Origin: Pseudomonas sp. SST3
Lineage (GTDB): Bacteria; Pseudomonadota; Gammaproteobacteria; Pseudomonadales; Pseudomonadaceae
Direction: 5' to 3'
Assembly: GCF_003325755.1 (NCBI RefSeq)
Contig: NZ_QORI02000062.1
Coordinates: forward strand, 1-5,306
Length of the DNA: 5,306 nt
Shown: positions 1 to 5,200 of the stretch, one piece after another
Position numbering within the stretch: the first letter of the stretch is position 1
How the letters are laid out: each line of letters opens with the position of its first letter
Translations under genes and position numbers: made by a program
The notes under the pieces: model-generated
What the model was told of the DNA's origin: nothing
The model's input: the letters and a program-made list of their open reading frames with translations, nothing else
The model's database searches: none

Positions 1-805
1 GGCAGCCGCCCAATGGGCCAGGAACCGGTCCATCGCCGTTGCACACGCCTGGGGGGCGCTCATATGCGGGCAATGGCCGACATTCTCGACCAGGCAATAA
101 GTGCTGTTAGGTAGTACGGCGTGCAGGTATTCACCCACGGCCACGGGGGCGATCAGGTCGTCGGTCGATTGCAGGATGAGTACCGGGGTGGTCAGGCCGA
201 ACACATCCTGGCGGTTATCCGAGAGAAAGGTCACGCGGGCGAACTGCTTGGCGATGTCCGGCTCGGTGCGGCAGAAGCTCTCGGTGAGCGCCTCGCTCAG
301 GTGCGGCTGCGTCGGGGCGCCCATGATCACCGGGGCCATGGCGCTGGACCAGCCCAGGTAGTTGCTGTCGAGGGTGTCGAGCAGGTCGTCGATGTCGTCG
401 CGCTGGAAACCGCCGACATATTCCTCGGTATCGATATAGCGTGGCGATGGGCCAATCATCACGTGCGCGGCAATGCGCTGCGGGATGAAACGGTCGGCGA
501 GGGTGCCGATCATCGCGCTGACCGAGTGGCCCACCAGAATCACCGGGCCTTGGGCATAGGCGTCGATAATCTCGTTCAGGTCATGGGCATAGCCATCCAG
601 GCGGCTGTATTTGGTTTTGTCGAACGCACTCAAGTCCGACAAGGCCGGCGCCGACCAGGTCATACAGCACCACGCGAAAGCGCTCGAGAAAGTGCGGTGC
701 CAAGGCATTCCACATGGCCTGGTTGCAACCAAAGCCGTGGGAAAACACCAGCGTCGAGGGACCGTGGCCCATCACATGTATATTGTTGCGGTGACGTAGG
801 TCCAT
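1..805 (-). pseudogene. RsbQ-like alpha/beta hydrolase, frameshifted, C-terminus cut by window edge
   Basis: If one base is removed at 641-642, a continuous 268-residue alpha/beta hydrolase is read from the ATG at 803-805 to the window edge. That is about the usual RsbQ length (~270), so only a few codons are missing. Visible motifs are the oxyanion loop HGFGCNQAMW (about residues 23-32), the nucleophile elbow GHSVSA with Ser94, an acid at Asp215/216 in STDDLIAP, and His244 in VGHCPHMS. The spacing matches the Ser-Asp-His triad of Bacillus RsbQ. The family is cytoplasmic, acts on small unknown ligands, and includes the plant D14/KAI2 receptors. In the sequence as given, the frame runs out at 581-583 after 74 residues, before any triad residue, so the product would be inactive. 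GAG lies about 8 nt upstream of the ATG as a modest ribosome binding site. No RsbP-like partner is visible here. The family call is firm; the substrate is unknown. Confidence 0.85.
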
Positions 806-937
806 GGGGTTCTCGTGGATGGCTAATTGCTATGCAGCTTAGTGGGCAGTTTAGATAGTCGCAGGCCCTGGGTCACGCGTTTGCGTGCAGATAAGGTAAA
901 GTCGGCGTCTTCAGGGAGAGACTTCAGGTAACCATAC
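806..937. other. Divergent intergenic region
   Basis: These 132 bp separate the minus-strand hydrolase from the plus-strand TPM gene and must hold both promoters. I found no -35/-10 pair with acceptable spacing on either strand. The nearest candidate on the plus strand is TAAAGT at 897-902, which has no matching -35. The ribosome binding site for the plus-strand gene is AGG at 926-928, about 9 nt before its ATG; a second purine stretch, GGGAGAG, is at 914-920. Confidence 0.5.
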
Positions 938-2132
938 ATGATCGTGCTTGTGCGGCAATCGGTGTTCAGCCTACTGGCCCTGGTGTTTTCCAGCCTGTTA
1001 ATCGCCGCTCATGCGGACACCTCGCCGATTGGGGTTGCCCTTGATCAGCGGGTCATCGACCTGACCAATACCCTCGACTCGGGCACCGTGCTGCGCCTCA
1101 AGCAACAACTCGCCGACCTTGAACAACGCAAAGGCGCGCAAGTGGCCGTATTGCTGGTGCCGACCACCGGCAGCAGCGGCATCGAAGACTATGCCAACCA
1201 ACTGTTCCGCGCCTGGAAGCTGGGGCGCAAGGACGTCAACGACGGCATCCTGCTGGTGGTGGCCAAAGCCGACCGCACAGTGCGCATCGAGGTGGGTTAT
1301 GGCCTGGAAGGCATCGTCACTGATCTGCTGGCCCATCGCATCATTGAAGAACGTCTCACTCCAGCGTTTCGTCAGGGCGATTTTGCCGGTGGCATCCAGC
1401 AAGGCGTGAGCGCGCTGGTGGTCCTGGTGGACGGCGGCGACCTGCCTGAAGTGGCCGGGCCGGGGATCAACCCGCAATTTTTCGCGATATTGGCGGCGTT
1501 TGTCCTGGGGGCGCTCGCCGGTACACTGATCGCCGCTGGCAAGTTGCACTGGCGCAGAGCTTTTGATCATCGCAGTTGCGGCCACGCTGTTGCTGACGGT
1601 ATTGGCCGGTGGTCGGGACTGGCCGATGTTCCTCGTTGCAATGCCGCTGACCTTGTTGATTGGCGGCGCGCTATTCGGCGCGTTGTGGCAGGTGCGCACG
1701 CTGTTTTACGGCGTGATCGGGCTGCTGGCTTACATCCTCGGGTTGGTGGTGGCAAACCATTACGTAGACGTCAGTTTCACCCACTGGTTGCTGTGGCCCC
1801 TGGGCGTCTTGGTGGTGCTGGGGTTGTACCTGGTGCTGGTGCTGCTCATGAGGCAGACCTGGCGCACCAGCCGCGCAGGTTTTAGCGTACGACTGCTGGC
1901 GGCGGTGGCCGTGTATGGGGTGGCGGGGCAGGTGATGGACGGCGATCACGACGCCTGGTTGCTGGCATTTCCTATCGCATCGTTTGTTGCGCTGATTATC
2001 TTTGGCAAGGTCGGCGAAGGTTCTGGCTCCGGCGGCGGGTCCAGCTCAGGTTCCAGCGGCTCCAGCACCAGCAGCAGTTCGTCGGGCGGTGGCGGTTCCA
2101 GCGGTGGCGGGGGGGCTTCCGGCAGTTGGTAG
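938..2132 (+). pseudogene. TPM-domain (YgcG-type) secreted/membrane protein, frameshifted
   Basis: Dropping one T from the run at 1561-1564 restores a 397-residue protein ending at TAG 2130-2132. It begins with a signal peptide (hydrophobic residues about 8-24, likely cleavage after AHA-27). A TPM domain follows at about residues 36-167, with RVIDLTNTLD, VNDGILLVVAKADRTVRIEV and YGLEGIVTD. Several hydrophobic segments (about residues 181-357) then resemble a multi-pass membrane region. The last ~39 residues are a Ser/Gly-rich tail ending GGGGASGSW, the hallmark tail of YgcG-type proteins. The TPM domain would lie outside the cytoplasmic membrane; its biochemical role in bacteria is poorly defined, and many relatives sit beside lemA, which is not seen here. 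As given, the first frame leaves the family sequence after residue 208 and runs on as unrelated Arg-rich sequence to 1885. The signal peptide, TPM domain and first membrane segment would still be made. Confidence 0.85.
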
Positions 2133-2157
2133 ATGACTCGGCGGCTGTCCCATAGCG

Positions 2158-2211
2158 GAACAACCGCTGAACTGTACCTTTGAGGGTGAAGCCCCTGGGT
2201 ACTGGTTGTTC
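2158..2211. repeat. Imperfect inverted repeat in the gap between convergent genes
   Basis: GAACAACC at 2158-2165 pairs with GGTTGTTC at 2204-2211, and GTACC at 2174-2178 pairs with GGTAC at 2198-2202. The arms are asymmetric, with 8 unpaired bases on the left and 1 on the right. An inner GGG/CCC pairing lies between them. It could act as a shared transcript end for the two converging genes, but no T run follows on either strand, so this is not a canonical intrinsic terminator. Confidence 0.4.
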
Positions 2212-2253
2212 GGCAAAGCCCTGAGTGCTAAAGCGGCTTAGACAGTGGAGTTG

Positions 2254-2652
2254 TCACGCCTTGGTCCAACCGCCGTTGCCGTCAGGTTTTATTTCGAAGT
2301 CGATCGGTTCACGCAGGGCATTGGACGCGGAGTCGTTTAAGGCCTTGTCATCCCAAGTTGGGAAGGCGGGCAGGGTGCCGGTGCCGTGATATCCAGCCCT
2401 GGTATTGACCTGGGCGTCATCGACGGTCTTTTTGTCTGAAGGCAAGAAATTGCGATCCAGCCGAGTGCGGTTGGCGTGGTCGCGCGTCGCATTGCCAATG
2501 TTTTTCCAGCCGCCCTTGCCATTGGACACTTCGGCATCTTCTCCAGCCTGTTTGTCCAGAGAGTTTTTCCTCGGTACATCGTTATCGATAGGGTGTTTGC
2601 CAGCGGGCTGGTACGCGGGTACGAATGGGGCGGAGCCATTGATTGAAGACAT
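2254..2652 (-). CDS. Hypothetical 132-residue hydrophilic protein with duplicated GGW module
   Basis: I do not recognise this protein. It starts at ATG 2650-2652, preceded by a strong ribosome binding site, AGAGAGGTG, about 5 nt upstream. This favours it over a longer overlapping frame (2337-2897), whose translation is rich in Cys, Ser and Arg and looks non-coding. The product has no signal peptide, no membrane segment and no cysteine. It is rich in Asp, Asn, Gly, Lys and Ser and is probably largely flexible. Two similar modules occur: DAEVSNGKGGWK (residues 39-50) and DFEIKPDGNGGWT (residues 118-130), sharing D-x-E-[VI]...[ND]G-x-GGW. The gene stands alone, converging on the TPM gene and lying 332 bp downstream of the acetyltransferase on the same strand. 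Third codon positions look less GC-biased than expected for a core Pseudomonas gene. The Ser/Asn-rich N-terminus would fit a secreted effector, but that is speculation. Confidence 0.7.
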   Translation of the reverse strand: MSSINGSAPFVPAYQPAGKHPIDNDVPRKNSLDKQAGEDAEVSNGKGGWKNIGNATRDHANRTRLDRNFLPSDKKTVDDAQVNTRAGYHGTGTLPAFPTWDDKALNDSASNALREPIDFEIKPDGNGGWTKA

Positions 2653-2683
2653 GATTGCACCTCTCTGATTGCTTGGAAATTGA

Positions 2684-2710
2684 CCCTGTCAGAGGGTGGC
2701 CCTGACAGGG
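2684..2710. repeat. Perfect 9-bp inverted repeat upstream of the hypothetical gene
   Basis: CCCTGTCAG at 2684-2692 and CTGACAGGG at 2702-2710 are exact reverse complements around a 9-base loop. The nearer arm begins 31 bp upstream of the start codon of the minus-strand gene at 2254-2652, so it would be either a leader stem-loop or a protein-binding operator. No T run follows on the minus strand, arguing against termination. Confidence 0.65.
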
Positions 2711-2725
2711 CGTTTCGCAGGCTAC

Positions 2726-2744
2726 AGCGCCTGGGGCAGGCGCT
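2726..2744. repeat. Perfect 7-bp inverted repeat, GC-rich hairpin
   Basis: AGCGCCT at 2726-2732 and AGGCGCT at 2738-2744 are exact reverse complements with a 5-base loop. A five-T run occurs on the plus strand at 2757-2761, but it is 12 bases past the stem, too far for a standard terminator. It sits 15 bp from the preceding inverted repeat, so the two hairpins would be stacked in the same leader or promoter region. Confidence 0.55.
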
Positions 2745-2804
2745 CAACGAGGTCTGTTTTTGGCTGGATGTAACAACGTGAAACCGCATCAGGTTGTTGG
2801 TTTT

Positions 2805-2903
2805 CGAGTGAGTCAAAAGGCTATAGGCGCAGTCCGGCCCACGCTCCGAAAAGTCAGGCTGGCTGTCAGATAGCGCAGCGCAGTGCCAGCTTTTCACTCA
2901 CCG
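2805..2903. repeat. Long imperfect inverted repeat with 65-bp spacer
   Basis: Arms 2805-2822 and 2888-2903 form 15 base pairs with two single-base bulges (A2807, G2820) and one C-C mismatch (2814/2895). An alternative stem, GCTGGC 2858-2863 with GCCAGC 2885-2890, uses part of the right arm and would compete with the long one. The element lies between the acetyltransferase end and the hypothetical gene start. It resembles neither the REP units further right nor a standard terminator. Confidence 0.5.
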
Positions 2904-2984
2904 AAACACATTCGGTCGTTGCAGGTCTTTTGGTTGCCTCACGCTTGGAAACACTTTTGCAATCACTCGTGCAAACGGCTTGCA

Positions 2985-3476
2985 TTAAAGCGTCTTCACC
3001 ATCTCATGCCACGCCATACCCCCATGATCCGACGGCGAAGGGCGCACGTAGGTGTAGCCCATTGCTCGGTACAACGGCACATGCTGCGCCTTGCACATCA
3101 GGTGGAGGGTGCGCTTGCCCATTGCCTGCATGCGTTGCACGAACTCAGTCATCAGCCGTTTCGCATAGCCCTTGCCTTGATGGGCCGGGTCGACCACCAC
3201 CGACATGATCACCACATTCGGTGCCTCGGCCACATGGCCCACCAACTCCTTGAAGGCCTCGTCCGACATCACCACTTCATGGGCGCACCCTGAGTTGATG
3301 AAGCCCACCACTGCGCCATCTTCCTCCAGGATCAAAAAGCCCTCGGGATACTGCGCGATACGCGTGGTGATCTTTTCAAGCGTGGCGGCTTCGTCGCCCT
3401 CGTAGGCGCTGGTTTCGATTTCAAAGCAGCGTGCTGCGTCGGTGGGCAGGGCGTTGCGCAGGGTGAGGGTGGGCAT
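2985..3476 (-). CDS. GNAT-family N-acetyltransferase, arylalkylamine N-acetyltransferase-like
   Basis: This 163-residue cytoplasmic enzyme is intact and of normal GNAT length. It should move an acetyl group from acetyl-CoA to an amine. The N-terminal part, with CFEIETSAYEGDEAA at residues 17-31, resembles the serotonin/arylalkylamine and polyamine acetyltransferase branch. Motif A is VVVDPAHQGKGYAKRLM (residues 93-109), where QGKGYA (100-105) is the pyrophosphate-binding loop. Motif B has VPLYRAMGY (133-141), where Tyr136 is the likely general acid. The start at ATG 3474-3476 fits the family N-terminus (MPTLTLRNALPTDA); the upstream ribosome binding site is weak (GGAA about 9 nt away). It is transcribed alone. 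GNAT substrates cannot be predicted reliably from sequence, so the amine or polyamine substrate is only a family-based guess. Confidence 0.88.
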   Translation of the reverse strand: MPTLTLRNALPTDAARCFEIETSAYEGDEAATLEKITTRIAQYPEGFLILEEDGAVVGFINSGCAHEVVMSDEAFKELVGHVAEAPNVVIMSVVVDPAHQGKGYAKRLMTEFVQRMQAMGKRTLHLMCKAQHVPLYRAMGYTYVRPSPSDHGGMAWHEMVKTL

Positions 3477-3509
3477 GGGCCGTTCCAGAGATTTTCAGTG
3501 AAAGGCCAC

Positions 3510-3545
3510 ATCATAGAGAAACCTTGCACCTTTGGCACCGCAAGG
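3510..3545 (-). promoter_or_regulatory. Possible acetyltransferase promoter with overlapping inverted repeat
   Basis: Read on the minus strand, TATGAT (3515 to 3510) matches a -10 box well and lies 33 bp before the acetyltransferase ATG. The -35 at 17-18 bp spacing is poor, which may mean activator dependence or a false hit. CCTTGC 3522-3527 and GCAAGG 3540-3545 form a perfect 6-bp inverted repeat with a 12-bp spacer across the expected -35, the usual place for a dimeric regulator. Confidence 0.3.
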
Positions 3546-3598
3546 CCGGCCCTGACGGGTGAAGCGTGAGGTTCAACTTTGGTGCTGCGCAATCAAAC

Positions 3599-3637
3599 TG
3601 TGGGGCTTGCCTGCGATGACGGCCTGAAGGCCGACAC
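3599..3637 (+). repeat. REP-like unit 1
   Basis: It starts TGTGGGGCTTGCCTGCGA and ends CGACAC, and holds a perfect hairpin CGGCC-TGAA-GGCCG at 3620-3633. Compared with unit 2 it lacks five bases (AGCTG) after TGTGGG and has a few substitutions. Confidence 0.7.
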
Positions 3638-3665
3638 CTATCTATCTGACCCTACGCGATCCAAA

Positions 3666-3709
3666 TGTGGGAGCTGGCTTGCCTGCGAAGGCGGCCTGGC
3701 AGGCGACAC
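3666..3709 (+). repeat. REP-like unit 2
   Basis: It starts TGTGGGAGCTGGCTTGCC, the full-length form of the head sequence, and ends CGACAC. GCCTGC 3681-3686 can pair with GCAGGC 3699-3704. It is in direct orientation to unit 1, 28 bp after it. The usual mirrored partner of a REP doublet is absent. Confidence 0.75.
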
Positions 3710-3720
3710 AGTTGATTGCG

Positions 3721-3769
3721 TACATATCCATTCCTGCGGTAACGGCCACTTAGGGTTCCGCTTTTACAG
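3721..3769. repeat. Left half of multi-copy intergenic repeat interrupted by the IS
   Basis: The sequence with TACATATCCATTCCTGCGG and AACGGCCACTTAGGGTTCCG is, to my recollection, part of a long repeat found many times between genes in P. fluorescens-type genomes. It normally continues into a CCGCT...AGCGG palindrome and a GGCTCACTTTTG stretch. Here that continuation is found only on the far side of the insertion sequence, at 5201. Confidence 0.55.
3761..3769. repeat. Left copy of putative 9-bp target duplication
   Basis: CTTTTACAG abuts the left end of the insertion sequence. The right flank begins with CTCTGACAG (5192-5200), identical at 7 of 9 positions. Nine bases is within the normal range for IS4-family elements. 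The two differences mean either that the copies have diverged or that the flanks come from two different target copies. Confidence 0.45.
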
Positions 3770-3788
3770 CCAGCCCTTTCAAGGTCTT
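3770..3788. repeat. Left terminal inverted repeat of the IS
   Basis: CCAGCCCTTTCAAGGTCTT is the exact reverse complement of 5173-5191. It lies 41 bp before the transposase start codon. Confidence 0.9.
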
Positions 3789-3797
3789 CTGTAAAAT

Positions 3798-3818
3798 CCC
3801 CTGAAATTCATTCAGGGG
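3798..3818 (+). promoter_or_regulatory. Stem-loop covering the transposase ribosome binding site
   Basis: CCCCTGAA 3798-3805 and TTCAGGGG 3811-3818 are perfect reverse complements around the loop ATTCA. The right arm contains the AGGGGG (3814-3819) that serves as ribosome binding site for the ATG at 3830. A message started outside the element would fold this stem and hide the site, the protection known for IS10, IS50 and other IS elements. A message starting just inside, downstream of the left arm, would not. TAAAAT at 3792-3797 resembles a -10 box, but no good -35 is seen. Confidence 0.6.
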
Positions 3819-3829
3819 GTACCTAAACG

Positions 3830-5182
3830 ATGTGGGCGGAAGTTCTAGCGCGTTTCGAAAAAAAAGCACCTGCCAGTGTCATGGCCAAACTGGCGCTGCA
3901 GCAGGCTATTGCCCCCGAGTGGATTGATCAGGTTTTCGAAGAACACCGGCAACGGCAGTATTCTCGTGAGCTATTGTTCTCGACCATCATCAAGCTAATG
4001 TCCCTTGTTTCATTGGGCTTGAAGCCATCTCTGCACGCCGCCGCGCGACAACTGGAGGACCTTCCGGTCAGCCTGGCGGCTCTCTACGACAAGATCAGTC
4101 GTACCGAGCCTGCTCTGTTGCGCGCCCTGATTACGGGCTGTGCACAGCGCCTGGCTCCAACCATCCGGGAGCTGGGCTGCACGGCGATGCTGCCGGGTTG
4201 GCAGGTTCGGGTAGTGGACGGTAATCACCTGGCATCCACTGAAAAACGTCTGGGAGCTTTACGCAACGAGCGCGGCGCCGCTCGTCCCGGTTTTTCGGTT
4301 GTTGCATACGATCCCGATCTGGATCAGGTCGTCGACCTTCAGGCGTGTGAGGATGCCTACGCAAGCGAGCGCGTTTGTGTGCTGCCTTTATTGGCCAATG
4401 CCGAGCCAGGCCAAGTGTGGCTGGCTGACCGGCTTTATTGCACGCTCCCGGTTATGGAGGCTTGTGAGCAAGTCCAAACTTGCTTTGTCATTCGTCAGCA
4501 AGCCAAGCATCCACGCTTGATTCAAGAGGGTGAGTGGCAAGAGCCAGTACCTGTGGAAACTGGCACTGTGCGTGAGCAGATCATCCAGGTCAAAGGCGGT
4601 TACCAATGTCGGCGTGTCGAACTGACGCTTCATTCGCCAACGGACTCCGGCGACAGCAGCTTGATGTTCTGGAGCAACCTGCCTGAGAGCGTCAGTGCGC
4701 AACAGATCGCCGAACTGTATCGCCGCCGCTGGAGCATTGAAGGTATGTTCCAGCGACTGGAAGCGATCCTGGAAAGTGAGATCGAAACCCTTGGCAGCCC
4801 AAAGGCTGCCTTACTGGGGTTTGCAACGGCGGTATTGGCTTACAACGTCCTGGCTGTTCTCAAACGCAGTGTTGAACAGGCTCATCGGGATACCCAGCCT
4901 GAAGGATGGGAAGCCTCGATTTACCATTTAGCGGTTCAGGTCAGGAGTGGATATGAGGGAATGCAGATTGCGCTGCCCTCGGAACATCTTCCTGTCATTC
5001 CGTTGGAAAAACTGGCTCAGCACTTATTGGCGCTTGCCAGAAATATCCAACCTAAACAAGTTGCGAAAAGCCCCCGTGGCCCCAAGGTACCCAAGCCCAA
5101 AGCATGGGTTAAAGGCACCGCGGTGAATGCGCATGTTTCAACGGACCGGATAATCAAGGCTGCCAAGACGAAAAGACCTTGA
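3830..5182 (+). CDS. IS4-family DDE transposase
   Basis: This 450-residue protein would cut and join the ends of the surrounding element. The RNase H-like catalytic residues are recognisable: Asp130 in VVDGNH, Asp200 in LADRLYC, and Glu304 in YRRRWSIEGMFQRLE. The family signature Y-x2-R-x3-E is present as Tyr297, Arg300 and Glu304; the usual lysine seven residues later is Glu311, so the signature is partial. A beta-strand insertion domain, typical of IS4 enzymes, probably fills residues about 205-290. The C-terminal ~40 residues are basic (SPRGPKVPKPKAWVKG onward). The ATG at 3830 has AGGGGG 10 nt upstream, within a stem-loop. The reading frame is uninterrupted, so the enzyme could be active. 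The stop codon (5180-5182) lies inside the right terminal repeat, so the last residues are constrained by DNA-end function. Confidence 0.93.
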   Translation: MWAEVLARFEKKAPASVMAKLALQQAIAPEWIDQVFEEHRQRQYSRELLFSTIIKLMSLVSLGLKPSLHAAARQLEDLPVSLAALYDKISRTEPALLRALITGCAQRLAPTIRELGCTAMLPGWQVRVVDGNHLASTEKRLGALRNERGAARPGFSVVAYDPDLDQVVDLQACEDAYASERVCVLPLLANAEPGQVWLADRLYCTLPVMEACEQVQTCFVIRQQAKHPRLIQEGEWQEPVPVETGTVREQIIQVKGGYQCRRVELTLHSPTDSGDSSLMFWSNLPESVSAQQIAELYRRRWSIEGMFQRLEAILESEIETLGSPKAALLGFATAVLAYNVLAVLKRSVEQAHRDTQPEGWEASIYHLAVQVRSGYEGMQIALPSEHLPVIPLEKLAQHLLALARNIQPKQVAKSPRGPKVPKPKAWVKGTAVNAHVSTDRIIKAAKTKRP

Positions 5183-5191
5183 AAGGGCTGG
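5173..5191. repeat. Right terminal inverted repeat of the IS
   Basis: AAGACCTTGAAAGGGCTGG is the exact reverse complement of the left end. Its first ten bases encode the last residues and stop codon of the transposase. Confidence 0.9.
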
Positions 5192-5200
5192 CTCTGACAG
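5192..5200. repeat. Right copy of putative 9-bp target duplication
   Basis: CTCTGACAG directly follows the right end and matches the left-flank CTTTTACAG at 7 of 9 bases. Read on, it rejoins AGCGG, completing the palindrome whose other arm is CCGCT at 3758-3762. Confidence 0.45.

Larger units (their letters stand above)
2653..2984. other. Gene-free stretch upstream of the hypothetical gene
   Basis: This 332-bp region should hold the promoter and leader of the minus-strand hypothetical gene and the transcript end of the acetyltransferase. It contains three inverted repeats, listed separately, and no convincing open reading frame. On the minus strand a TTGACT resembling a -35 box lies at 2810-2815, but no good -10 follows at normal spacing. 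I see no hairpin followed by a T run on the minus strand. Confidence 0.5.
3588..3720. repeat. Intergenic REP-type element with two direct units and inverted ends
   Basis: The outer edges, 3588-3602 and 3707-3720, are inverted copies (CGCAATCAAACTGTG against CACAGTTGATTGCG), differing by one extra A. Inside are two REP-like units in the same orientation, described separately. The sequence is of the GTGGGAGCTGGCTTGCCTGC type that I recognise as highly repeated between genes in P. fluorescens-group genomes. Such elements are usually non-coding palindromes mobilised in trans by RAYT transposases; no RAYT gene is in this window. Confidence 0.7.
3770..5191 (+). mobile_element. IS4-family insertion sequence, complete
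   Basis: A 1,422-bp element with perfect 19-bp terminal inverted repeats (3770-3788 and 5173-5191) encloses one intact transposase gene. A 20th pairing base (3769/5192) and scattered further matches out to 3758/5203 come from the target palindrome, not necessarily from the element. Length, ends and the single DDE transposase fit the IS4 family. I cannot give an ISfinder name from memory. Confidence 0.85.

Noticed and set aside
121..858. Long plus-strand open frame (245 residues)
   Set aside because: It is the antisense shadow of the hydrolase, whose family motifs are clear on the minus strand; its translation has no recognisable domain and an arbitrary start.
1550..1570. Programmed ribosomal frameshift in the TPM gene
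   Set aside because: There is no classical slippery heptamer with a downstream pseudoknot or stimulatory ribosome binding site, and the family is not known to use frameshifting; a plain one-base insertion explains it.
998..1699. Minus-strand open frame of 233 residues
   Set aside because: It is the shadow of the TPM gene; the plus strand carries the signal peptide, domain motifs and characteristic tail.
2158..2798. GGTTGTT/AACAACC heptamers on both sides of the small gene as mobile-element ends
   Set aside because: The matches are only 6-8 bases, are paired locally on each side, and lack a consistent boundary; chance is sufficient.
2870..2891. Sigma-54 promoter (TGGCAC...TGCGC on the minus strand)
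   Set aside because: The GG-to-GC spacing is one base short of the strict 10 and the -12 element is poor.
2337..2897. Minus-strand open frame of 186 residues overlapping the small gene
   Set aside because: Its translation is Cys/Ser/Arg-rich and unstructured-looking, whereas the alternative 132-residue frame has a strong ribosome binding site and an internal repeat.
2883..3293. Plus-strand open frame antisense to the acetyltransferase
   Set aside because: It is rich in His and Arg and reads as the reverse of a clear GNAT gene.
3599..3709. CRISPR-like array
   Set aside because: There are only two units, unequal in length, with REP-type hairpins and no further regularly spaced copies.
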